Counted from the stretch's first letter, positions 24,704 through 34,263 are shown. The stretch: 64,000 nt of DNA from JBFGFX01 sp965232455 (GCA_965232455.1 OZ246981.1:1364001-1428000), one strand, 5' to 3'. The notes: generated from the letters alone by a model not told the origin. Made by a program: numbers and translations.

Positions 24704-25330
24704 TCAGGTTTCGTCCATCCGATACGTCTGCACAATCGCAACCTCTTCGGCGTCTTTGCTGCGCAGCACAATCTCCCGGGTAAGCAGGCTCGCCGAATCA
24801 GCCAGTTCGTAGCGCTCCGTCAGTTTCATTCCGTCTTCGTCCAGGGTCTCGATGACGTAGTCGTCACCATCCCAGCCTGAGACGCGTTGCGCCACGGCGC
24901 CGCCGGTCCGTATCATGCGCGCCTCGCCAAACCGGTATTCCTCGACAACCGATCGATTGAACCCGATGAAGAGGCCGTCCTTGGTCTGGGTGATTTTCAG
25001 AGACGCCGCGTTCTCGAGAAACACGTGAACGAGACCGCCGACGTCACGATTGCTCGGGCGACCGCCGCGTCGTTGACGGCTGGCGGCGCGCTGCAGCAAC
25101 TTTCTCTCGTCAACGCCGTCCGTTTGACGAATTGCCCGGTCGATCCGACGCTGCATGTCGTCGAAATCGTCCTGCATCGTCCAGCGTCCGCTGAGATCCA
25201 CCCCGGCGGGCGTCGACGAACGAATGGGCACCAGCATTTCTTTTTCTTTCGCGCAGGCAGCAAACAGAGTCACCGTTACGGCAAGCGCCGCGCAACGGCG
25301 AAGCATCGACGCTTCCGGTTTCGTATTCAT
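24704..25330 (-). CDS. lipoprotein of unknown function
   Basis: 208 residues from the ATG at 25330; a TTG five codons upstream, overlapping the pirin gene's stop region, is possible. The signal ends in the lipobox LFAAC, giving a mature N-terminal Cys followed by AKEKE. The body is polar, with a Trp-containing start (GVDLSGRWTMQDDFDDMQRR), a basic stretch (RAASRQRRGGRPSNRD) and beta-rich ends (VEEYRFGEARMIRTGGA, ERYELADSASLLTREIV). This could be a lipocalin-like fold, but I do not recognise the family. It starts 15 bases after the pirin gene, so the two may be co-transcribed. Confidence 0.7.
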   Translation of the reverse strand: MNTKPEASMLRRCAALAVTVTLFAACAKEKEMLVPIRSSTPAGVDLSGRWTMQDDFDDMQRRIDRAIRQTDGVDERKLLQRAASRQRRGGRPSNRDVGGLVHVFLENAASLKITQTKDGLFIGFNRSVVEEYRFGEARMIRTGGAVAQRVSGWDGDDYVIETLDEDGMKLTERYELADSASLLTREIVLRSKDAEEVAIVQTYRMDET

Positions 25331-25345
25331 CAGATGGCTGTTCAA

Positions 25346-26230
25346 TCAGGACTCCGGCAGTGGGATGTATTCGGATTCGCCCTCGACGTCGTCGAAGCGA
25401 CGCGCGCGCCAGTCGGACTTGGCTTGTTGAATCCTGGACTTCGATGAGCTGACGAAATTCCACCAGATGGTTCTGTCACCGTCCAGCGGAGCGCCGCCCA
25501 GCAGCATCCATTTGCAGTCGGACACCGCGTCAACACGCGGCTTGGACCCGGCACGAAGAACAACCAGAGTGCCGGCGGGATATTTCTCGCCGCTCACCGC
25601 CACGTCACCTTCGACGACGTAAACCGCGCGCTCTTCGTACTCGGCCGGAACGTCCAGGGCGCTGCCCGCCCGCAAATCGATTTCCGCATAGAGCGTTTCG
25701 CTGGCTGTCCTGACAGGCGACGAGACGCCAAAGGCCACGCCGGCAACGACACGGACGCCGCCGCCGTCGACGGTTGCCGCCGGGATGCTGTCGGCGGGAT
25801 AGTGATCAAACGCGGGCTCGGTTTCCTCGTACTCCTGCGGCAGAGCGACCCAGGACTGAATACCGTGCACGGACGAGCCGCTCTCGCGCAGATCGGCCGG
25901 GGTCCGTTCGGAATGCACGATACCCCGTCCCGCCGTCATCCAATTGACCGCTCCCGGCGTAATACGCTGTTCGTAGCCCAAACTGTCGCGGTGCAGAATC
26001 TGACCGTCAAACAGATAGGTAATCGTGGCTATGCCGATATGGGGGTGAGCGCGAACGTCGATGCCCTTGCCCGGCGAGAATTCGGCGGGGCCCATGTGAT
26101 CGAAAAAAATGAACGGACCCACCATTTTTCGTCGCAGATCCGGCAATGCGCGCCGCACCCGGAAACCACCCAGATCTTTCGTCTGCGGGTTTATGACGAG
26201 TTCGACGCCACCCGCGGTCTCCTCATCCAT
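25346..26230 (-). CDS. pirin family protein
   Basis: 294 residues from the ATG at 26230 (GGAG 8 bases upstream); the longer start at 26260 is weaker. The N-terminal cupin has MVGPFIFFDHMGPAEFSPGK, VRAHPHIGIATITYLFDG and RGIVHSER, containing the three His and one Glu expected to hold iron. The C-terminal cupin starts near GVRVVAGVAFG and ends with the conserved WWNFVSSSKSRIQQAK. Members include quercetin 2,3-dioxygenases such as E. coli YhhW and the eukaryotic NF-kB cofactor pirin. The substrate here is unknown. It is divergent from the FAD oxidoreductase gene with 91 bases between starts. Confidence 0.92.
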   Translation of the reverse strand: MDEETAGGVELVINPQTKDLGGFRVRRALPDLRRKMVGPFIFFDHMGPAEFSPGKGIDVRAHPHIGIATITYLFDGQILHRDSLGYEQRITPGAVNWMTAGRGIVHSERTPADLRESGSSVHGIQSWVALPQEYEETEPAFDHYPADSIPAATVDGGGVRVVAGVAFGVSSPVRTASETLYAEIDLRAGSALDVPAEYEERAVYVVEGDVAVSGEKYPAGTLVVLRAGSKPRVDAVSDCKWMLLGGAPLDGDRTIWWNFVSSSKSRIQQAKSDWRARRFDDVEGESEYIPLPES

Positions 26231-26321
26231 TCCACATCTCCCACCTTGCCGGTCGATCACACTGCAGCGACGATTGTAGCAACGTTATACTGCGTTTTTG
26301 CCCAAACCCGAGTAACCCTTT

Positions 26322-27695
26322 GTGACGGCGCCCAATACAACGGACACGATTTCCCGAAACACCGTGTCCGCAGTCTGGAACGGACAGCTCTCCCCTCCGG
26401 AAAAATGCCCGGCCGCCGCGGAGGTCGTTGTCATCGGCGGCGGCATCGTCGGCGTGTCGACGGCATGGTTTCTCGCTCGCAGCGGTGTGAAAGTCGTCCT
26501 CTGCGAAAAGGGGTTCATTTCGGGCGAGCAGTCCGGTCGAAACTGGGGCTGGGTACGGATACAGGGACGCGATCCCCGCGAAGTGCCCATGATGCTCGAC
26601 AGCATGCGCATTTGGCGCGGCATCGCCGATGAGATCGGTGAGGACGTCGGCTACGCGGAAGGCGGCTGTCTGTACACCGCGCGCAGCGAAAAGGAACTTG
26701 CGGGCTATGAGCCCTGGCTGGACGTTGCGCGCCAGCACGACGTGCCGACAAAAATAATTGGCCAAAGCGAGCTGCGTAAACACGTCGGCGACGCCGCCTC
26801 GCAGTGGGTTGGCGCACTTTACACCCACAACGACGGACGCGCGGAACCGCACAAGGCGGGCCCGGCCATTGCGCGGGCGGCTGCGCGGGCGGGCGCGGAG
26901 GTTCTTACCGGCTGCGCGGTCCGCGGCATTTCGACCGCGGGCGGTCGTGTCGCCGGCGTCGTTACCGAACACGGGGAAATACGCACGTCCACGGTGTTGT
27001 GCGCCGCCGGTGCGTGGTCGTCGATGTTCTGCCGTTCCCTTGGAATCTCCGTTCCGCAACTCAAGGTACGGGGAGTCGTGGCGCGGACGGCGCCCGCCGA
27101 GCTGCCGCTGCAGGGAAATCTGTTCGACTCGAAAGTCGGTCTTCGCCGCCGCCAGGACGGCGGCTACACGGTCGGACACGGCTCGATTCTCGATCACGGC
27201 ATTACGCCGTCCACGCTGCGTTACAGCCTGAAATTCCTGCCGGCGCTACGCCGCGAACTCGGCGTACTGCGAATTCGCATAGGGCGTGATTTCGTCGATG
27301 AATGGCGCATGCCGGCGCGCTGGCCGTTGGATCGCGAATCGCCGTTCGAGTCACGTCGGGTATTGAACCCGGAAGCGAGTCCGTCGCTCGTCAGTGACAT
27401 CAAGAAGAACCTGGCGAGTACCATACCGGCGCTCGCGAACGTCGAGATCGTCGAAGCCTGGGCCGGCATGGTCGAAACGACGCCGGACGTCGTTCCGATC
27501 ATCGGCGAGAACGACGCATTGCCGGGCTTTTACCTCGCGACGGGATTCAGCGGCCACGGTTTCGGACTGGGTCCGGGCGCCGGGAAGACGATCGCCGCGA
27601 TGCTGACGGGCGCAACACACGGCATCGATCTCGAGGCGTTGAAGCTGGGCCGTTTCTTCGACGGCAGCCCGATTCAGCTGCAATCCGCGTTTTGA
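26322..27695 (+). CDS. FAD-dependent oxidoreductase, D-amino-acid oxidase (DAO) fold
   Basis: 457 residues from a GTG at 26322. The dinucleotide-binding start EVVVIGGGIVGVSTAWFLAR, the acidic end of the second strand (LCEKG) and the subfamily motif GEQSGRNWGWVR are clear. Later segments EDVGYAEGGCLYTARSEKEL and GFYLATGFSGHGFGLGPGAG complete the DAO fold. Such enzymes oxidise secondary or D-amino compounds with FAD and pass electrons to O2 or the membrane; the substrate is unknown. No ribosome site is obvious. It is not in an operon with its neighbours. Confidence 0.88.
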   Translation: MTAPNTTDTISRNTVSAVWNGQLSPPEKCPAAAEVVVIGGGIVGVSTAWFLARSGVKVVLCEKGFISGEQSGRNWGWVRIQGRDPREVPMMLDSMRIWRGIADEIGEDVGYAEGGCLYTARSEKELAGYEPWLDVARQHDVPTKIIGQSELRKHVGDAASQWVGALYTHNDGRAEPHKAGPAIARAAARAGAEVLTGCAVRGISTAGGRVAGVVTEHGEIRTSTVLCAAGAWSSMFCRSLGISVPQLKVRGVVARTAPAELPLQGNLFDSKVGLRRRQDGGYTVGHGSILDHGITPSTLRYSLKFLPALRRELGVLRIRIGRDFVDEWRMPARWPLDRESPFESRRVLNPEASPSLVSDIKKNLASTIPALANVEIVEAWAGMVETTPDVVPIIGENDALPGFYLATGFSGHGFGLGPGAGKTIAAMLTGATHGIDLEALKLGRFFDGSPIQLQSAF

Positions 27696-27819
27696 CGGCC
27701 ACGCCGAGACACTGCAGAAGAGGACAATCGATGCCCGGAACCTGCCCGGCCTGATTTTTTGCGACGCTGCTGATCGTCCCGTTCCTGGCGTTCGCCAAAA
27801 CCGACACGATGCGCGTCAA

Positions 27820-29037
27820 CTACTGCCACGTGGGTAACGTCGCAACGGCGCGCGCGAGCGGACGAGCGAAGCCGCCGCGTCGGCCAACGGCTATGCGTTC
27901 GAGCCCGAGCCAACACGCCAGCCGCGCGAGTTCTCCCGCCAACGCATCCGCGGTTTCAGCCTCGTCGGCCCCCGCTTCCAGATGTGCGGCACGGACCAGC
28001 AAGGTCCTCTCTTTTCGATCCGCCTTGAGATCCACGCGCGCCGCAAGTCGGTCGCCCAATAGAAACGGCAACACGTAATAACCCCACCGACGCTTGTGTT
28101 CGGGCACGTAAATCTCGATTCGATAGTGGAAGTCGAACAGTCGTTCGGCGCGCGGCCGGAACCAAACGAGCGGGTCGAACGGTGAGAGCAGCGTTGCACG
28201 TTCGGCGGACCTCGGAACGCGGGCGCTATTCGCTAAATACGCGACCTCATCCCAACCCTCGACCCGCACTTCGCAAAGCGTGCCTTCCTCGACGAGTTCG
28301 AGGACCCCGGGCCTCGCCTCCCGTTGCGACATCCGGTAATAGTCCGCGAGGTCGCGCAAGGTCGCGACGCCGCTGGCCGTCGCCGCCGTTCTGAGGAGCT
28401 CGCGCTTGGCATCTTCGTCATCCACGCGGCGCAGCCGATGCCGTTCGTCGATCAGCCGGTCCGGCAGATCGTATACCCGCTGAAAATTGCCGAGCCGGGT
28501 TTTGACGGCGAGCTCGCCGACGCCGAAATGATGTTCCAGCGCCGAGCGCGGCACGGAGCGGTGCCAGTCGCCGGGCCTGCGCTTCGGGCCGGCGACCGGG
28601 GCCAGGTCCTGGGAGGTAACTGCGCCTTTTTCCTTAACTATTTCAAGAATTTCCTGAAGATACTTTGCTCCATTTCTAACTTTACGGAGCGGGCTCCTGG
28701 TCCACGGCCTGTACGCCCGGCGTCGATACGCCAGAAGGGGCCATGCGCTCGTAGGCACGATCGAGGCCTCGTGCGCCCACTGCTCCGTGAACTCGCCGCG
28801 ATCGTAAACGGCGCGTTGAAAACAATTGAGATCGTAAGCGCCCAGGCGCGAGTAGACGACCAGATAGTGAGCCGGGACGAGAACGTTGACAAAGTCCAGT
28901 TGCAGCAACCCCGTTGTGTTAATCGTCCGACGGATGTGCCGGACGTCGACCGCAGGTGGATCGTTTGCTTTGTCGAGCCTCTGTGCGCCAATGGCGATAC
29001 GGCGCGCCTCACCCGCGGATAGCTGCCTGCGCGGCAT
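27820..29037 (-). CDS. winged helix protein, YcaQ family (interstrand-crosslink DNA glycosylase-like)
   Basis: 405 residues from the ATG at 29037; a longer frame to 29442 runs inside the divergent PNPOx-like gene and is rejected. The family pattern is clear: LSAGEARRIAIGAQRLDK, VRHIRRTINTTGLLQLDFVN, RLGAYDLNCFQRAVYD, then ATLLSPFDPLVWFRPRAERLFDF and IEIYVPEHKRRWGYYVLPFL. E. coli YcaQ and Streptomyces AlkZ excise alkylated or crosslinked bases using a QxQ or QxD site; LQLDF here gives the QxD version. It lies alone, 72 bases from the divergent gene. Confidence 0.88.
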   Translation of the reverse strand: MPRRQLSAGEARRIAIGAQRLDKANDPPAVDVRHIRRTINTTGLLQLDFVNVLVPAHYLVVYSRLGAYDLNCFQRAVYDRGEFTEQWAHEASIVPTSAWPLLAYRRRAYRPWTRSPLRKVRNGAKYLQEILEIVKEKGAVTSQDLAPVAGPKRRPGDWHRSVPRSALEHHFGVGELAVKTRLGNFQRVYDLPDRLIDERHRLRRVDDEDAKRELLRTAATASGVATLRDLADYYRMSQREARPGVLELVEEGTLCEVRVEGWDEVAYLANSARVPRSAERATLLSPFDPLVWFRPRAERLFDFHYRIEIYVPEHKRRWGYYVLPFLLGDRLAARVDLKADRKERTLLVRAAHLEAGADEAETADALAGELARLACWLGLERIAVGRRGGFARPLARAVATLPTWQ

Positions 29038-29109
29038 TACCGGCCCCGTGCGTTCGCGTAAGATAGCCCAACGTAGAAGACGTCGGGTTTTGATGGCAGG
29101 CAAAAGAGC

Positions 29110-29661
29110 ATGGGAAAAGACTATACGGAAATCGACGAGCGCATCCAGAAGTGGATCGATCGTCAGACAATATTTTTTGTAGCCAGCGCCCCGCTTGCGG
29201 CGGACGGTCTGATCAACTGTTCGCCAAAAGGCGGAGACACGTTGCGGGTACTCGGTCCCCGGCAGCTCGGCTACCTGGACTGGGGCGGCAGCGGCATAGA
29301 GACCGTCGCGCATCTTAAGGAGAACGGACGTATTGTCATCATGCTCTGTGCATTCGACGGCCCGCCGAAAATATACCGCTTCTTCGGCAAGGGCACCGTC
29401 GTCGAACCGCAGGACGACGGTTTCGACAGGCTTCTGAGCCAATTCCCGGCGCAGCCCACGGTAAGGAACATCATCCTCGTGGACGTCGAGCGCATCATGG
29501 ATTCCTGCGGTTACGGCGTGCCGGAATACGACTTCCGCAAAAACCGCGACTCGATGCGTAACTGGGTCGAATCGAAGACGGAGCAGGAGATTCTGGACTA
29601 TCGCAAAAAAAACAACCGCAGGAGTCTCGACGGGCTGCCGGGACTGACCGTGGAAGACTAG
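29110..29661 (+). CDS. pyridoxamine 5'-phosphate oxidase-like flavin protein
   Basis: 183 residues. Family elements are KWIDRQTIFFVASAPLAADG, LINCSPKGGDTLRVLGPRQL, YLDWGGSGIETVAHLKENGR and IVIMLCAFDGPPKIYRFFGKG. These correspond to the split-barrel FMN-binding fold of general-stress-protein-26-like PNPOx members. A role as a general flavin reductase is typical but unproven. RBS is weak (AAAAGAG). The C-terminal 40 residues (KNRDSMRNWVESKTEQEILD) are a family-typical helical extension. Confidence 0.85.
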   Translation: MGKDYTEIDERIQKWIDRQTIFFVASAPLAADGLINCSPKGGDTLRVLGPRQLGYLDWGGSGIETVAHLKENGRIVIMLCAFDGPPKIYRFFGKGTVVEPQDDGFDRLLSQFPAQPTVRNIILVDVERIMDSCGYGVPEYDFRKNRDSMRNWVESKTEQEILDYRKKNNRRSLDGLPGLTVED

Positions 29662-29754
29662 CCGCGGCTGGCTATGCCGGCTGCCCGGGTGCGTCGCCGA
29701 TCCCGGCGGGTCCGGACACGGCAGAAAACCGCTCCTACTCCGACTTGGGCGCTT

Positions 29755-31041
29755 TCAACACGCGACCGGCTCCGGCTGCCGTCGCAGCTGGAAAATCATT
29801 GCCGCGAGCGAAACAATGCAGTACGCCGCGGTAATGCCGGCAATTACGCCCATCGGCAGACTGACGATTCCCAGGGCAGCCATGCCGGCCACCGTCAGCG
29901 GCGTCACGATCAGCAGGCGGACAAGCTCGAAACGGTAGGCGTAGCTGCGGCCCTCGTTCAGCAATCCAAACGCGTAGAGCGCGGCCCACAACGCGATACA
30001 CGGCAGCAACACGGCCCGCGCGCCCTGTTGCGCGTACAGCACCGCGATGAAGAGTACCGCGACCACGGCAACGAGGAACTGCCCCAACACATAACGTTTC
30101 ACCGCCTTGGGGACCGCCGGATCAAACTTCTGAAAAGACTTCAGATCGGAGGGTTTCGCCGGATGCCTCCGGGCGACGTCCGCCGGCCGCCAGCCGGTGC
30201 GGCGAAACCAGATCGTGAGCTTGTCGCGCCAGCGTTTGGTCCGCACCGCGTCGAACCAGAGATAGGCATAAACCTGTGCAATCGACCGGAACGGGTTCCA
30301 GGTTGCAAGCGGCTTGCGTACGCCGAAAACCACCGGCTCCTCGCGCAGCTCTTCCTGATACGTGCCGAACAGCCGATCCCATACAATCAGGATGCCTCCG
30401 TAGTTCTTGTCGATGTAAATCTCGTTCTGCGCGTGATGCACCCGGTGATTGGACGGCGTGATGAAAACGCGATCGAGCCAACCCAACCTGTCGACGTGCT
30501 GGGTGTGCACCCAGAACTGATAAATCAGATCGATGGCGTTGGCGGTCGCGACAACTTCCAGCGGCAACCCGATGAGAAAAAGCGGCAAATAAAAGATCCA
30601 GTTGAACAGGAAGCCGGTGCTCGTCTGTCGTAACGCGGTCGAGAGATTGTAGTCTTCGCTTTGATGATGGACCGCGTGTGACGCCCAGAGTATCGATATC
30701 TCGTGCCCGCAGCGGTGCGACCAGTAATAGCAAAAATCCCAGGCCAGGATCGCCAGCAGCCACAACAGCAGCCCTCGTGGCGAGGTATCGAACCAGGCAA
30801 GCTCGATGTCGAACAACGCAAAGTTCTGCAGCACGGCGCCTGAGATATAAACCGGCAGGAACTTCGTGAAGTAACCGAACGTCGTGCTGAGCGTACCGGC
30901 GCTGAGGCTGTTGACCGCGTCGTTTGCCCGGTAAAAACCGCTGCCGCGCCATCGATCGACGGCGAGTTCGAGCAGCAGCGCCAACAGGAAAAATGGAACG
31001 GCTAAAGCGAGCAGGTCCATAGGCAAATCGGCCGGCGTCAA
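29755..31041 (-). CDS. sterol desaturase/fatty acid hydroxylase family membrane protein
   Basis: 428 residues, several membrane helices. The diiron His clusters are WSHRCGHE (about 107-114), HAVHH (about 122-126) and HRVHHAQN (about 199-206), with WVHTQH between. This set and the C-terminal helices resemble alkylglycerol monooxygenase (TMEM195) and bacterial sterol-desaturase-like hydroxylases, which hydroxylate lipids with O2 at a membrane non-heme diiron site. Substrate unknown. It is divergent from the small membrane gene at 31116. Confidence 0.9.
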   Translation of the reverse strand: MTPADLPMDLLALAVPFFLLALLLELAVDRWRGSGFYRANDAVNSLSAGTLSTTFGYFTKFLPVYISGAVLQNFALFDIELAWFDTSPRGLLLWLLAILAWDFCYYWSHRCGHEISILWASHAVHHQSEDYNLSTALRQTSTGFLFNWIFYLPLFLIGLPLEVVATANAIDLIYQFWVHTQHVDRLGWLDRVFITPSNHRVHHAQNEIYIDKNYGGILIVWDRLFGTYQEELREEPVVFGVRKPLATWNPFRSIAQVYAYLWFDAVRTKRWRDKLTIWFRRTGWRPADVARRHPAKPSDLKSFQKFDPAVPKAVKRYVLGQFLVAVVAVLFIAVLYAQQGARAVLLPCIALWAALYAFGLLNEGRSYAYRFELVRLLIVTPLTVAGMAALGIVSLPMGVIAGITAAYCIVSLAAMIFQLRRQPEPVAC

Positions 31042-31115
31042 CGGCGGTCGGAAGGTCGGGATTTTAGGGTAAGCTCAGCGGCTCCAGCGGTCAATGAATT
31101 GGACAGGCAGCAGGC

Positions 31116-31400
31116 ATGAAGGTATCCGCCAGGGTTTTACGACGATCCCGGACTTTCTGGGGCGTCATCGCCGCATTTTTGGTCGCCAACCTGCTGTCCG
31201 CGCTGCTGCCGACGATTGCCGCTGTCGAACCCGGTCGGGAGACCTCCATCGGCTTTCCCTTCCCTTTTTACGTGAGCCACGGTATCGCCGGAGCGTCGGA
31301 GTTTTACCTATCCGGCCTCCTGCTCGATCTTGTCGTACCGCCGACCGTTGCGATCTCAGTCGTCTGGATCGGCCTTCTGATCCGTGGAAACGGCGATTAG
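31116..31400 (+). CDS. small membrane protein of unknown function
   Basis: 94 residues with two hydrophobic helices (about 14-36, WGVIAAFLVANLLSALLPTI; and 66-88, LLLDLVVPPTVAISVVWIGL) and a basic N-terminus. No family is recognised. It lies between the sterol-desaturase-like gene (divergent) and crcB (convergent, overlapping by 4 bases), and it is expressed, if at all, from its own 74-base upstream gap. Confidence 0.5.
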   Translation: MKVSARVLRRSRTFWGVIAAFLVANLLSALLPTIAAVEPGRETSIGFPFPFYVSHGIAGASEFYLSGLLLDLVVPPTVAISVVWIGLLIRGNGD

Positions 31401-31813
31401 CCCTGCGCCTGCGTAATCGAGCGCACGATCAGCGAACCCGCGTAGAAAAACGCGAAGCCGCCGATCAAGGTGCTCATGAGGTAGCCGAACGCCAGCATCA
31501 GATCGTCACGCTGCACCATCGTGCCGATCTCCAGGACCAATGCGGACAGCGTCGTAAACGCGCCGCAAAACCCCACGCCGAACAGCAATCGATTGTGGTC
31601 TGTGATGACGCCGCCCTCCGCGAACCACGTCACCCGGACCAGCATCTGCACGATTGCGCCCATGACAAAACATCCGAGCAGATTCGAGATCAGGGTGCCG
31701 AGCGGAACCGCGTTACTGAAGCGCAGCGTGACCATTGTCAGGCCGAACCTCGCCATTGCCCCGGCGGCGCCGCCGGCGCCGACGATCAGAAATGCCAGCA
31801 GGCTTGTTTGCAT
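31397..31813 (-). CDS. crcB: CrcB/FluC fluoride channel
   Basis: 138 residues, four membrane helices. The family motifs are GAGGAAGAMARF at the start, GTLISNLLGCFVMG in helix 2 and GFCGAFTTLSALVLEI in helix 3, the last carrying the Thr/Ser residues of the fluoride pore. It exports fluoride as a dual-topology dimer. It is the last gene of the long leftward ccm operon, 18 bases after the nitronate monooxygenase gene. No fluoride riboswitch is visible immediately upstream, consistent with operon expression. Confidence 0.93.
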   Translation of the reverse strand: MQTSLLAFLIVGAGGAAGAMARFGLTMVTLRFSNAVPLGTLISNLLGCFVMGAIVQMLVRVTWFAEGGVITDHNRLLFGVGFCGAFTTLSALVLEIGTMVQRDDLMLAFGYLMSTLIGGFAFFYAGSLIVRSITQAQG

Positions 31814-31831
31814 ACGCCCATCACAATCGTA

Positions 31832-32797
31832 TCAGCTACCGGCAAGGCGAGACCGCGCTTCACGGTAGTCCCGTTCCATGCGGTCGACCAGTTCAGCGAC
31901 GGACGGGATGTCGTGCATCGTGCCGACGCCCTGCCCCGCGCCCCAGATGTCACGCCATGCTTTGGCTTTCGATCCACCGCCGCTGCCAAAATCCATCGCC
32001 TGTTTGTCGCCTTCGGGCAGATTGTCCGGATCCATGCCTGAATTGACAATGCTGCCGCGAAGGTAGCTGCCATGTACGCCGGTAAACAGCGAGGTGTAGA
32101 CGATGTCTTTTGCGGAACTGTCGACGATCATTTGTTTGTAGGCAGGTGGCGCGTTCGCTTCCCGGCTGGCGATGAAGCGGGTACCGATATAGGCGAGGTC
32201 GGCGCCGATAGCCTGCGCCGCAAGCGCATCGTTGCCGGTGCTCATGCTGCCGGACAAAATGATGACGCCGTCGAAAATCTCCCGTACCTCCTTGACCAGT
32301 GCAAACGGGCTGAGAGTGCCCGCATGGCCCCCCGCTCCCGCGCAGACGGCGATGATGCCGTCAACACCCTGCTCGATCGCTTTCCTGGCATGGCGTACGT
32401 TGATGACGTCGTGGAACACCATCCCGCCGTAGCCGTGAACCGCACTCACGACGGCGGCCGGCGGCCTGAGACTCGTGATGACGATCGGCACTTCGTGTTT
32501 CACGCAAAGCTCGACGTCGTGCTGCAAACGATCGTTGCTTTGATGCACGATCTGATTGACTGCAAACGGCGCAACGGCTTTATCCGGAAATTCGGCGCTG
32601 AACTCATCGAGTTCTTGCCGGATCCTCGTCAACCATTCGTCGAGCAATTCCGGCGGCCTCGCGTTCAGCGCGGGAAACGCGCCGACGATACCCGCTTTGC
32701 ATTGCGCAATGACCAGTTCCGGACCCGATACGATAAACATCGGCGCGCCGATAACCGGGATTCGTAGCGAATTCGCCAGAGACTCAGGCAGTGTCAA
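31832..32797 (-). CDS. nitronate monooxygenase-like flavin enzyme
   Basis: About 321 residues from a TTG at 32797 with AAGGAT 7 bases upstream; this start matches the family N-terminus (LPESLANSLRIPVIGAPMF). An ATG at 32845 is possible but would overlap the thioesterase gene by 26 bases. Features are VSGPELVIAQCKAGIVGAFP, HGYGGMVFHDVINVRHA, CAGAGGHAGTLSPFALV and GADLAYIGTRFIASREANAP, which form the FMN-binding TIM barrel of 2-nitropropane dioxygenase/nitronate monooxygenases. The true substrate may be an alkyl nitronate. It is in the tail of the ccm operon. Confidence 0.85.
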   Translation of the reverse strand: MTLPESLANSLRIPVIGAPMFIVSGPELVIAQCKAGIVGAFPALNARPPELLDEWLTRIRQELDEFSAEFPDKAVAPFAVNQIVHQSNDRLQHDVELCVKHEVPIVITSLRPPAAVVSAVHGYGGMVFHDVINVRHARKAIEQGVDGIIAVCAGAGGHAGTLSPFALVKEVREIFDGVIILSGSMSTGNDALAAQAIGADLAYIGTRFIASREANAPPAYKQMIVDSSAKDIVYTSLFTGVHGSYLRGSIVNSGMDPDNLPEGDKQAMDFGSGGGSKAKAWRDIWGAGQGVGTMHDIPSVAELVDRMERDYREARSRLAGS

Positions 32798-32819
32798 TCG
32801 AGTATCCTTTGGATTGGGT

Positions 32820-33227
32820 TCAGACCAGCATGAAGCTCGCTTCACATTCGGCGATCAGATCGCCCCCGTCCCGCAGCCGCGCTTCACTCCTCAACAGGAT
32901 CAGGCGCCGACGTTCGCTTTCGATCCAGCCCGAAAGCTCGACGGTTTGGCCAACTTCCAGCGGTCGTCGATAACGAATCTCGCAGCGCGCGGTGTGTGCT
33001 TTCTTGTTGTTCAAGTACAGGCAGTTTGCCATCACGTCGTCGAGCGCCGCATAAATGATGCCGCCGTGCACGGTGTTCCGGTAACCGACGTGGTTTTCAT
33101 TCCCCGTGAACGCCGCCGTGCAGCGACCGTCGTCGTCCAGGGAGAAACGTATTTGCAGGCCAATCGGATTGTCCGTGCCGCACGCGAAACACATCGTCGC
33201 GTCCTCAATACGAACACCGTCACTCAC
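32820..33227 (-). CDS. PaaI-type hotdog thioesterase
   Basis: 135 residues from a GTG at 33227, with GGAG upstream. Features are CFACGTDNPIGLQIRF, ENHVGYRNTVHGGIIYAALDDVMAN (the HGG turn of the hotdog helix with an acidic residue, here Asp) and CEIRYRRPLEVGQTVELSG. Such enzymes hydrolyse acyl-CoA thioesters in salvage; acyl chain preference is unknown. It starts 19 bases after ccmI in the same operon. Confidence 0.88.
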   Translation of the reverse strand: MSDGVRIEDATMCFACGTDNPIGLQIRFSLDDDGRCTAAFTGNENHVGYRNTVHGGIIYAALDDVMANCLYLNNKKAHTARCEIRYRRPLEVGQTVELSGWIESERRRLILLRSEARLRDGGDLIAECEASFMLV

Positions 33228-33246
33228 CGTCTAACTCCCTCGGGCG

Positions 33247-34260
33247 TCAAGGCACCTGTTGGTCGATGACCAAGTCTAGTTTGCCCGATTCACCGGTGTC
33301 CATCTGCGCGCTGCCGAACCAATCCCCGGTTTGCGCCATGGGTTGCCCCGAAGCGGAAACGCGGGCGACGATTTCGAGCCGCTGAAAGGCGCTGATCAGA
33401 CGGCCCGGGATCATCGCGTCGTCGTCGGTCAGCGTAATCTCGATCGGCAGTTCCGCGGCTTTGCGGCGCGCTGCGGCGATGGGCGGCGAGGGTTGCGCGG
33501 GATCGCGCGCGATGACAAAAACGGTGGCGGCCGGATCAATGGCCGATTGGGCGTTTGCGGCCAGCGACACGCTGATGAGCAGGGAGACGGACTCGGCCAC
33601 GGCAGCCGACGGCGACGCCGCCGAAGCTCCTCCGTTTGGCGAGCCGCCACGCCATTCGGCGATCCTCTGCATCAACACACCCTCTATTTCCGGCGGCGGC
33701 GAGGTTGCCAGCAAGGCTTCCCAGCGGTCGGCCGCCAGCATCTGGTCGCCGCGCTCCGCCGCGGCCAGCCCGGAGTAGAACAGCGCTTTGGGATTGCCCG
33801 GCGCCATTGCGAGCGAACTCTCGAAAAGCTCGCCGGCGCGTCCCGACAGCGTCTGGCTGTTGTTCATGAAAACCGCTTCGCCGAGGTCGACCAGGGTTTG
33901 TCCATCACCCGAATTCTCCAGCGCGACCGCGCGCTCGAATGCGGCGATGGCTTCCGGGTAGCGGCGCATGACCGCATACGATCGGCCCAACATCTTCCAA
34001 CCCGCAACGTCGTTCGGATTCGATTCCAAACGGCTGGCCAGGGAGGCCACCATGTCTTCAATGTCGGCGGGGACCGCCGCCACGGACCGTGCGTCGGGGC
34101 GCCCGATCTGCTGGTAGAGCACCAGGGACCCGACCAATACGACGACGACCACGCCGGCCGCGCGTGCGCTCACGCGCTGCTCCGCGCGATACAACGGCCA
34201 CGCTACGGCCGATAGAGCCACCAGCGCCATGACGCCGAAAAGTGCCCAAAGCAAGACCAT
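33247..34260 (-). CDS. ccmI: c-type cytochrome biogenesis protein CcmI
   Basis: 337 residues. Two N-terminal membrane helices (about 2-18 and 37-52) precede a TPR part (about 75-215: MLGRSYAVMRRYPEAIAAFERAVALENS, AGELFESSLAMAPGNPKALFYSGLAAAERG), then a C-terminal periplasmic domain (about 225-337, DPAATVFVIARDPAQPSPPIAAARR). This is the CcmI layout: it chaperones apocytochrome c to CcmF/CcmH. It is 3 bases after ccmH. Confidence 0.93.
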   Translation of the reverse strand: MVLLWALFGVMALVALSAVAWPLYRAEQRVSARAAGVVVVVLVGSLVLYQQIGRPDARSVAAVPADIEDMVASLASRLESNPNDVAGWKMLGRSYAVMRRYPEAIAAFERAVALENSGDGQTLVDLGEAVFMNNSQTLSGRAGELFESSLAMAPGNPKALFYSGLAAAERGDQMLAADRWEALLATSPPPEIEGVLMQRIAEWRGGSPNGGASAASPSAAVAESVSLLISVSLAANAQSAIDPAATVFVIARDPAQPSPPIAAARRKAAELPIEITLTDDDAMIPGRLISAFQRLEIVARVSASGQPMAQTGDWFGSAQMDTGESGKLDLVIDQQVP

Positions 34261-34263
34261 CTG